This document shows, piece by piece, positions 6,662 through 13,537 of a stretch of DNA of 19,609 nucleotides. The notes beneath the pieces are model-generated. The model saw only the letters and a program-made list of their open reading frames with translations, ran no database searches and was not told the DNA's origin. Position numbers and translations under genes: made by a program. Numbering within the stretch: the first letter of the stretch is position 1; the number at the start of each line of letters is the position of its first letter. The DNA lies in NCBI GenBank assembly GCA_905198475.1, contig CAJKCQ010000041.1:1-19609 (forward strand). The letters are read 5' to 3'. The DNA is from an uncultured Sutterella sp. (GTDB taxonomy: Bacteria; Pseudomonadota; Gammaproteobacteria; Burkholderiales; Burkholderiaceae_F).

Positions 6662-8161
6662 ATGGCTGAGCAGACGGGGCGCGGCGCCCCCCAGACCTTC
6701 TACTGGTATGACTACGAAACCTTCGGCGTCGATCCCCGCCGGGACCGCCCTGCGCAGTTCGCGGGGCGGCGCACGAATCTGGACCTCACGCCTGCCGGTG
6801 AAGGCGAAGTCTTCTACTGCCGTCCGCCCATGGACCAGCTCCCGAGCCCGGAGAGCGCTCTTCTCACCGGCATCACACCACAGCTTTGCGCGGAAAAGGG
6901 GCTCAACGAGGCCGAATTCTCGCAGCGGGTGTTCGAGCGGCTCAACACGCCCGGCACCATCAGCATCGGCTACAACACGCTCGGGTTCGACGACGAGGTG
7001 AACCGCTTCCTCTTCTGGCGCAACTTCCTCGATCCCTACACGCACAGCTGGCAGCAGGGATGCTCGCGCTGGGATCTCTTCCCCCTCGTCTGCGCCGCCT
7101 GGGCGCTCCGGGGCGACGGCATCGTCTGGCCGCAGTGGCAGGACCTGGTCGACGTCTATCCGAAGGCCAGGGGGCGTTCGGGCGTCTGCTTCAAGCTCGA
7201 ATTCCTCACCAAGGCGAACGGCGTCGGGCACGACCACGCCCACGACGCGCTCTCGGACGTCCATGCGACGATCGGGCTCGCGCGCCTGCTGGTGGAGAAG
7301 GAGCCGCGCCTCTGGCAGTGGGCGCTTGAGAACCGCTCGACGCAGAAGGTGCACGAGGCGTTGGCCGACCGCAAGCCCGTCGTCTGGGTGACGCCGCGCT
7401 TCGGCGTCGCGCGCGGCTGCACGGGCATCGTCGCCTGCCTCCACCAGGAGAAGCACGACTGCTGGATGTGGGACCTCACTGCGGATCCGACCCTTCTGCG
7501 CACGCTCTCCTCCGAAGAGCTCCGCCGCCGCATCAAGCTTCCCCACACGGACCCGGAGGCGCTCCCGATCCGCAAACTGAAGGCGAACGCCTCGCCCTTC
7601 GTCTGCGCGAACCTGCGGGTGCTTTCACCCGAGCGCGCCGCGCGCTACGGCATCGACCTTGCGGTCGCGGCGGAAAACATCCGGAAGTTCCAGGAGATCG
7701 CCCCGTTGGTGGAGCCCGCGCTCGCGGACGTCCTCTCCGATCGATTTGCCGACGAGGACGCCGCTCCCGTGACCAACCCCGACGCCTCGCTCTACCTGGG
7801 CTTCCCTTCTAGAAACGACAAGCTCGCCTTCGCGCGGATCCGGGCGAGCAGCCCTGAGCAGCTCAAGGCTGCCGCAGCGTCGGGGGAGATCCATTTCGAC
7901 GACCCGCAGTTCGCCGAGCTGCTGCTGCGCTACCGCGCGCGCAACTGGCCCGAAACGCTCTCGGAGGAGGAGGCGCAGCACTGGCGGGCGTTCTGCCGCT
8001 CGCGGCTGATCGAAGGCGCCGACCGGGCGATCACGCTCCAGAAGTACTTCGACGAAATCGACGCCCTGCAGGCCGCGCCCCGGTATGAGGACGAAGCGCA
8101 TCAGGAAATCCTGGGCGCGCTCTACGACTGGGGGGAATACCTTGAATCCGCAACCGAATAG
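6662..8161 (+). CDS. sbcB: Exodeoxyribonuclease I
   Basis: This is a 3'-to-5' exonuclease on single-stranded DNA, active in mismatch repair and recombination. The 499-residue protein has the DEDDh exonuclease core: YDYETFG with Asp17 and Glu19, YNTLGFDDEV with Asp110, and HDALSDVHA with His194 and Asp199. These correspond to Asp15, Glu17, Asp108, His181 and Asp186 of the E. coli enzyme. RPAQFAGRRT and LITGITPQ-like (LLTGITPQ) segments are also typical. The C-terminal SH3-like and helical parts are present (ALYDWGEYLE at the end). Compared with E. coli, about 10 residues are inserted before the KLEFLTKANG segment. It follows rng closely. Transcription probably starts upstream of rng. Confidence 0.96.
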   Translation: MAEQTGRGAPQTFYWYDYETFGVDPRRDRPAQFAGRRTNLDLTPAGEGEVFYCRPPMDQLPSPESALLTGITPQLCAEKGLNEAEFSQRVFERLNTPGTISIGYNTLGFDDEVNRFLFWRNFLDPYTHSWQQGCSRWDLFPLVCAAWALRGDGIVWPQWQDLVDVYPKARGRSGVCFKLEFLTKANGVGHDHAHDALSDVHATIGLARLLVEKEPRLWQWALENRSTQKVHEALADRKPVVWVTPRFGVARGCTGIVACLHQEKHDCWMWDLTADPTLLRTLSSEELRRRIKLPHTDPEALPIRKLKANASPFVCANLRVLSPERAARYGIDLAVAAENIRKFQEIAPLVEPALADVLSDRFADEDAAPVTNPDASLYLGFPSRNDKLAFARIRASSPEQLKAAAASGEIHFDDPQFAELLLRYRARNWPETLSEEEAQHWRAFCRSRLIEGADRAITLQKYFDEIDALQAAPRYEDEAHQEILGALYDWGEYLESATE

Positions 8162-8200
8162 TTGCGCTAAATTGGAGCAATATGGCCGGACCAGCCGTTG

Positions 8201-8205
8201 AGGAG
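8201..8205 (+). promoter_or_regulatory. Ribosome binding site fixing the racemase start
   Basis: AGGAG stands 7 nt before the ATG at 8213. The in-frame ATG at 8198 lies before this site and would add only MRRKH, so 8213 is preferred. Confidence 0.7.
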
Positions 8206-8212
8206 AAAACAC

Positions 8213-9649
8213 ATGGCACAAAAGGAAATCGGCATCGCCTGCGGCATCAATCCGCTGCCCGCTCTGAAGGCGAAGTCCTGGGTGATCGGCGCGGCTTCGG
8301 ACTCCGACCAACAGGTCGAAGTGGTGGAGTCCGCCGTCGAGCTGCCGCTCGAGGCGCCCACGGACCGCATTGCGTTGGGCGACCGCAAGATCACGGCGTT
8401 CCTCGCGGTGCGCGAGCTCGAGCGCGCGGGATGCGACGCGGTGGTGCTCCCCGACATCAAGAGCATGCCCTTCCTCGCCGAGGTGCAGCAGGAGGTGCAG
8501 ATCCCCGTGGTCTCCCTCTTTGAAGCCCTCGTCGCGAAGGTGAAGACGGGCGCGGTGAAGAAAATCGGCCTTCTCGGCAAGGCGCTTCCCGTCGAGTTCT
8601 ACGAGAAGCTCTTCGGCGATGCGCTCGAGGTGATCCACCCCGACGAAGCGCTTCTGGCGGTCTTCGCCAAGGTGCAGAACCCCTGCGAAGGCCTGAGGAA
8701 GTACGGCCTCACGCCGGAATTCAATGAGCTCCTCCTCAAGGCGGGCGAGAAGCTCGTCGCCGAAGGAGCGGAGCTTCTCATCCCGAACTGCACGCAGATG
8801 GCGCGCTTTGCCGAAGAGCTCCGCCTCGAAGGCCTTCCCGTCGAAGACATTCTCAAGGACGCGGCGGACATCGCGGTTCTGAAGACGCCCGTGAAGCGCC
8901 CGAAGCCCTTCAAGGTCGGCATGATCGGCGGCCTCGGGCCGGCGGCGACCGTCGACCTCTACGACAAGATCGTGAAGGCGACCCCCGCCAAGATCGACCA
9001 GGAGCACATCAAGCTCGTCGTTGAGCAGAACCCGCAGATTCCCGACCGCACGGCCTGCCTCCTCAAGGGCGGCGAAGACCCGACGCTCGCGCTCTTCAAC
9101 TGCGCCAAGCGCCTCGAAGAGGACGACTGCGACGCGCTCATCGTGCCCTGCAACACCGCGCACGCGTTCCTGCCCTACCTCGAGCGCTTCATCCGCATTC
9201 CGTTCATCAACATGCAGCAGGCCGCGCTCGACGAGATCAAGGCGAAGCTGGGTGACAAGGCGCGCATCGGACTTCTCGCCACGACGGGCACGGTCCAGAC
9301 CGGAATCTACGGCAAGAAGGCCGAAGCGATGGGGCTGCCGATGTTCACGCCGGGCGCCGAAAATCAGGAGCGCGTCATGGCGGCGATCTACGGCCCCAAG
9401 GGCGCCAAGGCGGGCTTCACCGACGGCGTGTGTCGCGAGGATCTCCTCGCGGGCGCCGAAGAGCTCGTCCGCGAGCACGGCTGCAACTGTCTCATTCTCG
9501 GCTGCACGGAGCTCCCGCTCATCCTCGACGAGTCCGACGACTTTGAGGTGGCCGGCGCCCACGTGGTCGTGATCGACCCGACGGCGGCCCTGGCGCGCAA
9601 GGTCGTGAAGACCGCCGAGGCTTCGTTTGAAAAGACGGGCGTCCGCTAA
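8213..9649 (+). CDS. Tandem two-domain aspartate/glutamate racemase family protein
   Basis: The 478-residue protein is twice the usual racemase length (about 230-250). Residues 234-478 are a complete PLP-independent Asp/Glu racemase: GMIGGLGPAATVDLYDKIV opens it, and the catalytic cysteines are Cys313 (VPCNTAH) and Cys431 (LGCTELPL). Residues 1-225 look like a diverged copy with the same fold: IGIACGINPLPAL opens it, VVLPDIKSM (78-85) sits where PCNTAH should be and lacks the cysteine, while PNCTQMA (191-197) keeps the second one. The C-terminal half probably racemises aspartate or a related acidic amino acid. The N-terminal half is probably non-catalytic, for example a dimer partner or effector-binding domain. 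A function as D-amino-acid supply for cell wall is possible but not shown. It stands alone before a strong terminator. Confidence 0.85.
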   Translation: MAQKEIGIACGINPLPALKAKSWVIGAASDSDQQVEVVESAVELPLEAPTDRIALGDRKITAFLAVRELERAGCDAVVLPDIKSMPFLAEVQQEVQIPVVSLFEALVAKVKTGAVKKIGLLGKALPVEFYEKLFGDALEVIHPDEALLAVFAKVQNPCEGLRKYGLTPEFNELLLKAGEKLVAEGAELLIPNCTQMARFAEELRLEGLPVEDILKDAADIAVLKTPVKRPKPFKVGMIGGLGPAATVDLYDKIVKATPAKIDQEHIKLVVEQNPQIPDRTACLLKGGEDPTLALFNCAKRLEEDDCDALIVPCNTAHAFLPYLERFIRIPFINMQQAALDEIKAKLGDKARIGLLATTGTVQTGIYGKKAEAMGLPMFTPGAENQERVMAAIYGPKGAKAGFTDGVCREDLLAGAEELVREHGCNCLILGCTELPLILDESDDFEVAGAHVVVIDPTAALARKVVKTAEASFEKTGVR

Positions 9650-9670
9650 AGACACCTGATTCCGCCTCTC

Positions 9671-9714
9671 CGGCGCCGGTTCTTCTTCAAGAGGCCGGCG
9701 CCGTTTTCCTTTTT
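9671..9714 (+). terminator. Intrinsic terminator after the racemase gene
   Basis: A perfect 9-bp stem CGGCGCCGG/CCGGCGCCG (9671-9679 with 9695-9703) encloses a 15-nt loop that can pair further, and is followed by TTTTCCTTTTT. It starts 22 nt after the stop codon and separates the racemase from the dehydrogenase. Confidence 0.88.
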
Positions 9715-9732
9715 CCCTCGAGGAGACTCCTC

Positions 9733-10653
9733 ATGCCTCAGCACAACACCACGCCCCGCCGCGCCGCCTTCATCGGGCTCGGCGTCATGGGCTATCCGAT
9801 GGCGGGCCATCTCGTCGGCGCGGGCTACGCCGTCACGGTCTACAACCGCACGGCGGAAAAGGCCGCGCGGTGGGTGAAGGAAACGGGCGGCGGTGCCGCG
9901 CCGACGCCGCGCGAAGCCGCCGCAGGGGCCGACGTCGTCTTCGCCTGCGTCGGCAACGACGACGATCTGCGCAGCGTCGTCCTCGGGCCTGACGGCGCCT
10001 TCGCCGGCATGAAGGCGGGCGCGGTCTTCGTGGACCACACAACGGCGAGCGCGCTCGTGGAGCGCGAGCTCGCAGCCGAGGCGCAGCAGCGCGGCTTCGG
10101 ATGGCTCGACGCGCCCGTGTCGGGCGGTCAGGCGGGCGCGGAGAAGGGCTGCCTCACGGTCTTTGCGGGCGGCGACGCCGCCGTGCTTGAAGCCGTTCTT
10201 CCGGTGCTTGAAGCCTACAGCGCCAAGGTGACCCATTTCGGCGCCGCGGGCTCGGGGCAGCTCGCGAAGATGGTGAACCAGATCTGCATCGCCGGGTGCG
10301 TCGAGGGACTCGCCGAAGGGCTCGCCTTCGGCATGAACGCCGGACTCGACATGGAGAAGCTCCTCGACGCCCTCTCGGGGGGCGCGGCCTCCTCCTGGCA
10401 GATGGTGAACCGCGGCCGCACGATGGTCGAGGACAAATTCGACTTCGGGTTCGCGCTCGACTGGATGCGCAAGGACCTCGGGTTTGCGCTCGCCGAAGCC
10501 GGGCGCAACGGCTCGGAGCTTCCGGTCACGCGCGCCGTCGCCGAACGCTACGACCGGCTTTCGGCTGCGGGCGACGGCCGGCTCGACACGTCGGCCCTGA
10601 TCCGCCTCCTGCCGCGCCCCAATGCGGAGGAATCCGCCGCAAAGCCGCGGTAG
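9733..10653 (+). CDS. NAD(P)-dependent beta-hydroxyacid dehydrogenase (3-hydroxyisobutyrate dehydrogenase family)
   Basis: The 306-residue protein has an N-terminal Rossmann fold with GLGVMGYPMAGHL (15-27), then the substrate-site segment DAPVSGGQAGAEKG (126-139). The catalytic lysine is Lys179 in GSGQLAKMVNQ, and the helical C-terminal domain includes DWMRKDL (243-249). This family includes 3-hydroxyisobutyrate, tartronate-semialdehyde (GarR/GlxR) and succinic-semialdehyde/glyoxylate reductases. The substrate cannot be separated by eye. Arg39 after Asn in YNRT at the end of strand 2 favours NADP(H). The ATG at 9733 has GAGGAG (9720-9725) 7 nt upstream. It lies between two hairpins and is probably a single-gene unit. 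The last roughly 15 residues are low-complexity and not part of the core fold. Confidence 0.9.
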   Translation: MPQHNTTPRRAAFIGLGVMGYPMAGHLVGAGYAVTVYNRTAEKAARWVKETGGGAAPTPREAAAGADVVFACVGNDDDLRSVVLGPDGAFAGMKAGAVFVDHTTASALVERELAAEAQQRGFGWLDAPVSGGQAGAEKGCLTVFAGGDAAVLEAVLPVLEAYSAKVTHFGAAGSGQLAKMVNQICIAGCVEGLAEGLAFGMNAGLDMEKLLDALSGGAASSWQMVNRGRTMVEDKFDFGFALDWMRKDLGFALAEAGRNGSELPVTRAVAERYDRLSAAGDGRLDTSALIRLLPRPNAEESAAKPR

Positions 10654-10669
10654 AGACGCGCTGCGGCGC

Positions 10670-10675
10670 TAAAAT
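10670..10675 (+). promoter_or_regulatory. Possible -10 element for glnS
   Basis: TAAAAT in the context GCTAAAATC lies about 80 nt before glnS. No -35 match is visible. If used, transcription would start near 10682 and the hairpin at 10704-10728 would be in the glnS leader. This is inference. Confidence 0.3.
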
Positions 10676-10703
10676 CAAAGGTTTTCAGAACACTTTTCCC
10701 TGA

Positions 10704-10728
10704 GGGCGCGGCGCCTGACGCCGCGCCC
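10704..10728 (+). terminator. GC-rich hairpin between the dehydrogenase and glnS
   Basis: A perfect 10-bp stem GGGCGCGGCG/CGCCGCGCCC (10704-10713 with 10719-10728) with a 5-nt loop is followed by CATCAATCTTTCCC, which is only weakly T-rich. It may terminate the dehydrogenase transcript poorly, or be a glnS leader structure, since it ends 29 nt before the glnS ATG. Confidence 0.5.
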
Positions 10729-10757
10729 CATCAATCTTTCCCTGGATCACACACGCG

Positions 10758-12824
10758 ATGACGGACAACACGGAAGCCCAGGCCGGGCGCGCGACCAACT
10801 TCATCCGCAACATCATTGAAGAAGACCTCGCCGAAGGCGCCAATCAGCCCCGCTTCTGGTGCGGGCATCCGGCCCCGTATTCCGAGCAGCTCGAAAAGGG
10901 CGTGCCCGACCCGGCCAAGATCCGCACGCGCTTTCCGCCCGAACCGAACGGCTACCTCCACATCGGCCACGCGAAGAGCATCTGCCTCAACTTCGGGCTC
11001 GCTCGCGACTACGGCGGACGCTGCCACATGCGCTTTGACGACACGAATCCGGTGAAGGAGGATCAGGAGTACGTCGACGGCATTCTCGACAGCGTCAAAT
11101 GGCTCGGCTTCACCTGGGAGCACGGCGCGGAGAAGAACCTCTACTTCGCGAGCTCGTACTTCGAGTACATGTACGCCTTCGCCGAACATCTGATCAAGAC
11201 GGGCTACGCCTACGTGGACGAGCAGACGGCCGACGAAATGCGCGACAACCGCGGCACGCTCACCGAGCCGGGCCGGAATTCGCCCTACCGCGACCGTCCG
11301 GTCGAAGAGAACCTGCGCATCTTCCGCGAGATGCGCGAGGGCAAACACGCCGAAGGCTCCATGGTGCTGCGCGCCAAGATCGACATGGCGAGCCCCAACA
11401 TCAACCTGCGCGACCCGGCGATCTACCGCATCCGCTTCGCCGAGCACCATGCGACGGGCACGAAGTGGTGCATCTACCCGATGTACACGTTCGCCCATCC
11501 GATCGAGGACTCGCTCGAGAACATCACGCACTCGATCTGCACGCTCGAGTTTGAGGACCAGCGCGCGTTCTACGACTGGGCGCTCGAGCGCATCGTGCCG
11601 GCGCTGCGCACGCCGCAGTTTGAAGAGGCGAAGCGCCTCGTCGCCGAAATGGCCGCGGGCGCCCACCCGAAGGCGGCCGAATTCGTCGCCGCGGCCTACG
11701 CCGCCCGCGAAAAGTTGGGCCAGAGCGCTCCGGAAGCGCGCGCCGCGGAGATCTTCGCCGGCTGGCAGGACGCGGTTCCCGCGCTCGACGACGCCTCCGT
11801 GAAGACCTTCTTCGAGCTGCTCCTCGCGCACCCCCAGAACTTCACGCCGCTCCTGCAGGCCGCGCTCTCGGTGGTCCGGAAGAACTTCTTCCTCCTCTCG
11901 CACCAGTACGAGTTCAACCGCCTCAACCTCACCTACGTCGTGGTAAGCAAGCGCAAGCTCATCCAGCTCGTCACCGAAAAGCGCGTGGACGGCTGGGACG
12001 ACCCGCGCATGCCGACGATCGTCGGTCTGCGCCGCCGCGGCTACACGCCCGAGAGCCTGCAGAAGTTCGCCGAACGCTGCGGCGTCTCGAAGGTTTCGGG
12101 CGGCTGGATCGACTACGCGGTCCTCGAGCAGTGCCTGCGCGAGGACCTTGAGGCGCGCGCGCTGCGCCGCTCTGCGGTGCTCCGCCCCCTGAAGCTCGTG
12201 ATCGACAACTACCCCGAAGGGCGGTCCGAAACGCTCGTCGCCGAGAACCACCCGCAGAAGCCCGAGCTCGGCCAGCGCGAGATCACCTTCTCGCGCGAAC
12301 TCTGGATCGAGGAGAGCGACTTCGCCGAAGTGCCCCCGAAGGGCTTCCGCCGCCTCACGGTCCCCGCCGACGGCTCGCCCGCGAAGCCCGTGCGCCTGCG
12401 CTACGGCTACGTGATCGTGCCCACGGGCTTTGAGAAGGACGCCGACGGGCGCGTCACCGTCGTGCACGCGAACTACCTCCCCGAGACGAAGTCCGGCACC
12501 GAGGGGTCGCTCGCCGTGAAGACGAAGGCGACGATCCACTGGCTCGACGCCGCAACGGCCGTGCCCGCCGAAGTGCGCGTCTACGACCGGCTCTTCAACG
12601 TCCCGAACCCGGAGGCGGGCGAAGGGAGCTACCTCGACCGCCTCACCCCCAACTCCAAGGTCGTGCTCTCGAGCTTCGTCGAACCGGCCGCGGCCGCCGC
12701 CGCGCCCGACGAGAAGTTCCAGTTCGAGCGCTGCGGGTACTTCGTCGCCGACCGCAAGGACCACGCGCCCGAGCACCCCGTCTTCAACCTCTCCGTGGGA
12801 CTGCGCGACTCCTGGGGCAAGTGA
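10758..12824 (+). CDS. glnS: Glutamine--tRNA ligase with an extra internal domain
   Basis: This class Ib synthetase charges tRNA-Gln. The catalytic motifs are PPEPNGYLHIGHAKS (60-74, HIGH at 68-71), FDDTNPVKED (93-102), and VSKRK (396-400) as the KMSKS loop, followed by GWDDPRMPT. The anticodon-binding beta-barrel region runs to the typical end VGLRDSWGK. At 688 residues it is much longer than E. coli GlnS (554). About 22 extra residues before RTRFPPEP match the known Burkholderiales form. The rest is a helical, Ala-rich insertion at about 281-381, between FYDWALERIV and HQYEFNRLNL. The frame is unbroken across it. The ribosome site is weak (CTGGA about 12 nt before the ATG). It could be a specificity or stability element; its function is unknown. 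Confidence 0.95.
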   Translation: MTDNTEAQAGRATNFIRNIIEEDLAEGANQPRFWCGHPAPYSEQLEKGVPDPAKIRTRFPPEPNGYLHIGHAKSICLNFGLARDYGGRCHMRFDDTNPVKEDQEYVDGILDSVKWLGFTWEHGAEKNLYFASSYFEYMYAFAEHLIKTGYAYVDEQTADEMRDNRGTLTEPGRNSPYRDRPVEENLRIFREMREGKHAEGSMVLRAKIDMASPNINLRDPAIYRIRFAEHHATGTKWCIYPMYTFAHPIEDSLENITHSICTLEFEDQRAFYDWALERIVPALRTPQFEEAKRLVAEMAAGAHPKAAEFVAAAYAAREKLGQSAPEARAAEIFAGWQDAVPALDDASVKTFFELLLAHPQNFTPLLQAALSVVRKNFFLLSHQYEFNRLNLTYVVVSKRKLIQLVTEKRVDGWDDPRMPTIVGLRRRGYTPESLQKFAERCGVSKVSGGWIDYAVLEQCLREDLEARALRRSAVLRPLKLVIDNYPEGRSETLVAENHPQKPELGQREITFSRELWIEESDFAEVPPKGFRRLTVPADGSPAKPVRLRYGYVIVPTGFEKDADGRVTVVHANYLPETKSGTEGSLAVKTKATIHWLDAATAVPAEVRVYDRLFNVPNPEAGEGSYLDRLTPNSKVVLSSFVEPAAAAAAPDEKFQFERCGYFVADRKDHAPEHPVFNLSVGLRDSWGK

Positions 12825-12863
12825 GCCCGCAGAGAATCGTTTCGACTGTTCGGACTACGCCAA

Positions 12864-12893
12864 GAGGAGTCTCTCCAAATGGGGAGACTTCTC
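12864..12893 (+). terminator. Long hairpin after glnS
   Basis: GAGGAGTCTCTCC (12864-12876) pairs with GGGGAGACTTCTC (12881-12893) through 13 positions including two G-U wobbles, with a 4-nt AAAT loop. No T tract follows, so it is not a standard intrinsic terminator. It may protect the 3' end of the glnS mRNA or assist termination. It starts 40 nt after the stop. Confidence 0.5.
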
Positions 12894-12913
12894 CCGAACG
12901 CCCAAATTCTCTG

Positions 12914-12922
12914 TGATATCAT
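12914..12922 (+). promoter_or_regulatory. Probable extended -10 promoter of the FMN-binding protein gene
   Basis: TGATATCAT is an extended -10 element (TG, one base, TATCAT at 12917-12922). No good -35 is seen, which extended -10 promoters tolerate. Transcription would start near 12929 and leave a leader of about 130 nt. That leader contains a duplicated CCGGACGG (12977-12996) and a small GGACG/CGTCC stem. Confidence 0.4.
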
Positions 12923-13057
12923 GAGCCGTCGCTTGAGATACGGGATTACCCCGCCTCGGCGTACAACATTCCAACCACCGGACGGCCCTCCGGACGGACG
13001 AACGAACGTCCCGCCGCCCTCTGGTTCATGCGCATTTTTTGGAAGGAAACCGCAATC

Positions 13058-13387
13058 ATGAAGAAGATCATCGTCGCCGCCGCCGCCGCTCTCCTCGCCG
13101 TCGGCGCTCAGGCCGCCACCTACAAGGACGGCTCCTACACGGGCGAAGGCAAGGGCCGTGAATCCGTGATCACCGTCCAGGTTGATGTTGCCGGCGGCAA
13201 GATCTCCAACGTCAAGGTCCTCAAGCACGGTGAAACCGAAATGATCATCGCCGCTCCGATCGAGCAGATGATCCCGGAAATCGTCAAGAAGAACGGCGTC
13301 GAGGGTGTTGACTCCGTCGGCGGCGCCACGCTCTCCTCCGAGGGCATCAAGGCCGCCGTCAAGGACGCGCTCTCCAAGGCCAAGTAA
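13058..13387 (+). CDS. Small exported FMN-binding domain protein
   Basis: The 109-residue precursor has a classic Sec signal peptide (MKK, then an Ala/Leu-rich core, cleavage after AQA at about 19). The rest is just one FMN-binding domain of the RnfG/NqrC/flavocytochrome type. The motif GGATLSS (88-94) matches the site where FMN is joined by a phosphoester bond to threonine, here Thr91. Such domains carry electrons in the periplasm, alone or as part of flavoprotein reductases. The ApbE transferase that would attach the FMN is the next gene. The ATG at 13058 is chosen over the in-frame ATG at 13028 because the signal peptide starts there and GGAAGGAA (13041-13048) precedes it. Low size, clean codon use and a strong terminator suggest an abundant single-gene transcript. 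Confidence 0.88.
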   Translation: MKKIIVAAAAALLAVGAQAATYKDGSYTGEGKGRESVITVQVDVAGGKISNVKVLKHGETEMIIAAPIEQMIPEIVKKNGVEGVDSVGGATLSSEGIKAAVKDALSKAK

Positions 13388-13439
13388 TCCGGCTTTGAGC
13401 TGAGATCCGGTCTTCGGGCCGGTTCGCAGAAGATCCGCT

Positions 13440-13481
13440 AAGGGGGAAACGCAGTTTCTGCGCCTTCCCCCTTTTTGTTTT
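13440..13481 (+). terminator. Strong intrinsic terminator between the FMN-binding protein and apbE
   Basis: The outer stem AAGGGGGAA/TTCCCCCTT (13440-13448 with 13465-13473) and inner stem CGCAG/CTGCG (13450-13454 with 13458-13462) form one long hairpin followed by TTTTTGTTTT. It lies 52 nt after the stop and would largely uncouple the carrier gene from apbE. Confidence 0.92.
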
Positions 13482-13537
13482 GAGGCCTTCCCCGCGCCCG
13501 GGAGCCCCTCATTGAACCGCGCCGCCCCTGCTCCATC

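Noticed and set aside
12879..13061. 60-residue frame upstream of the FMN-binding protein
   Set aside because: Its ATG lies in the loop of the glnS hairpin. The translation is Pro/Arg-rich with no family features and it covers the likely promoter and leader.
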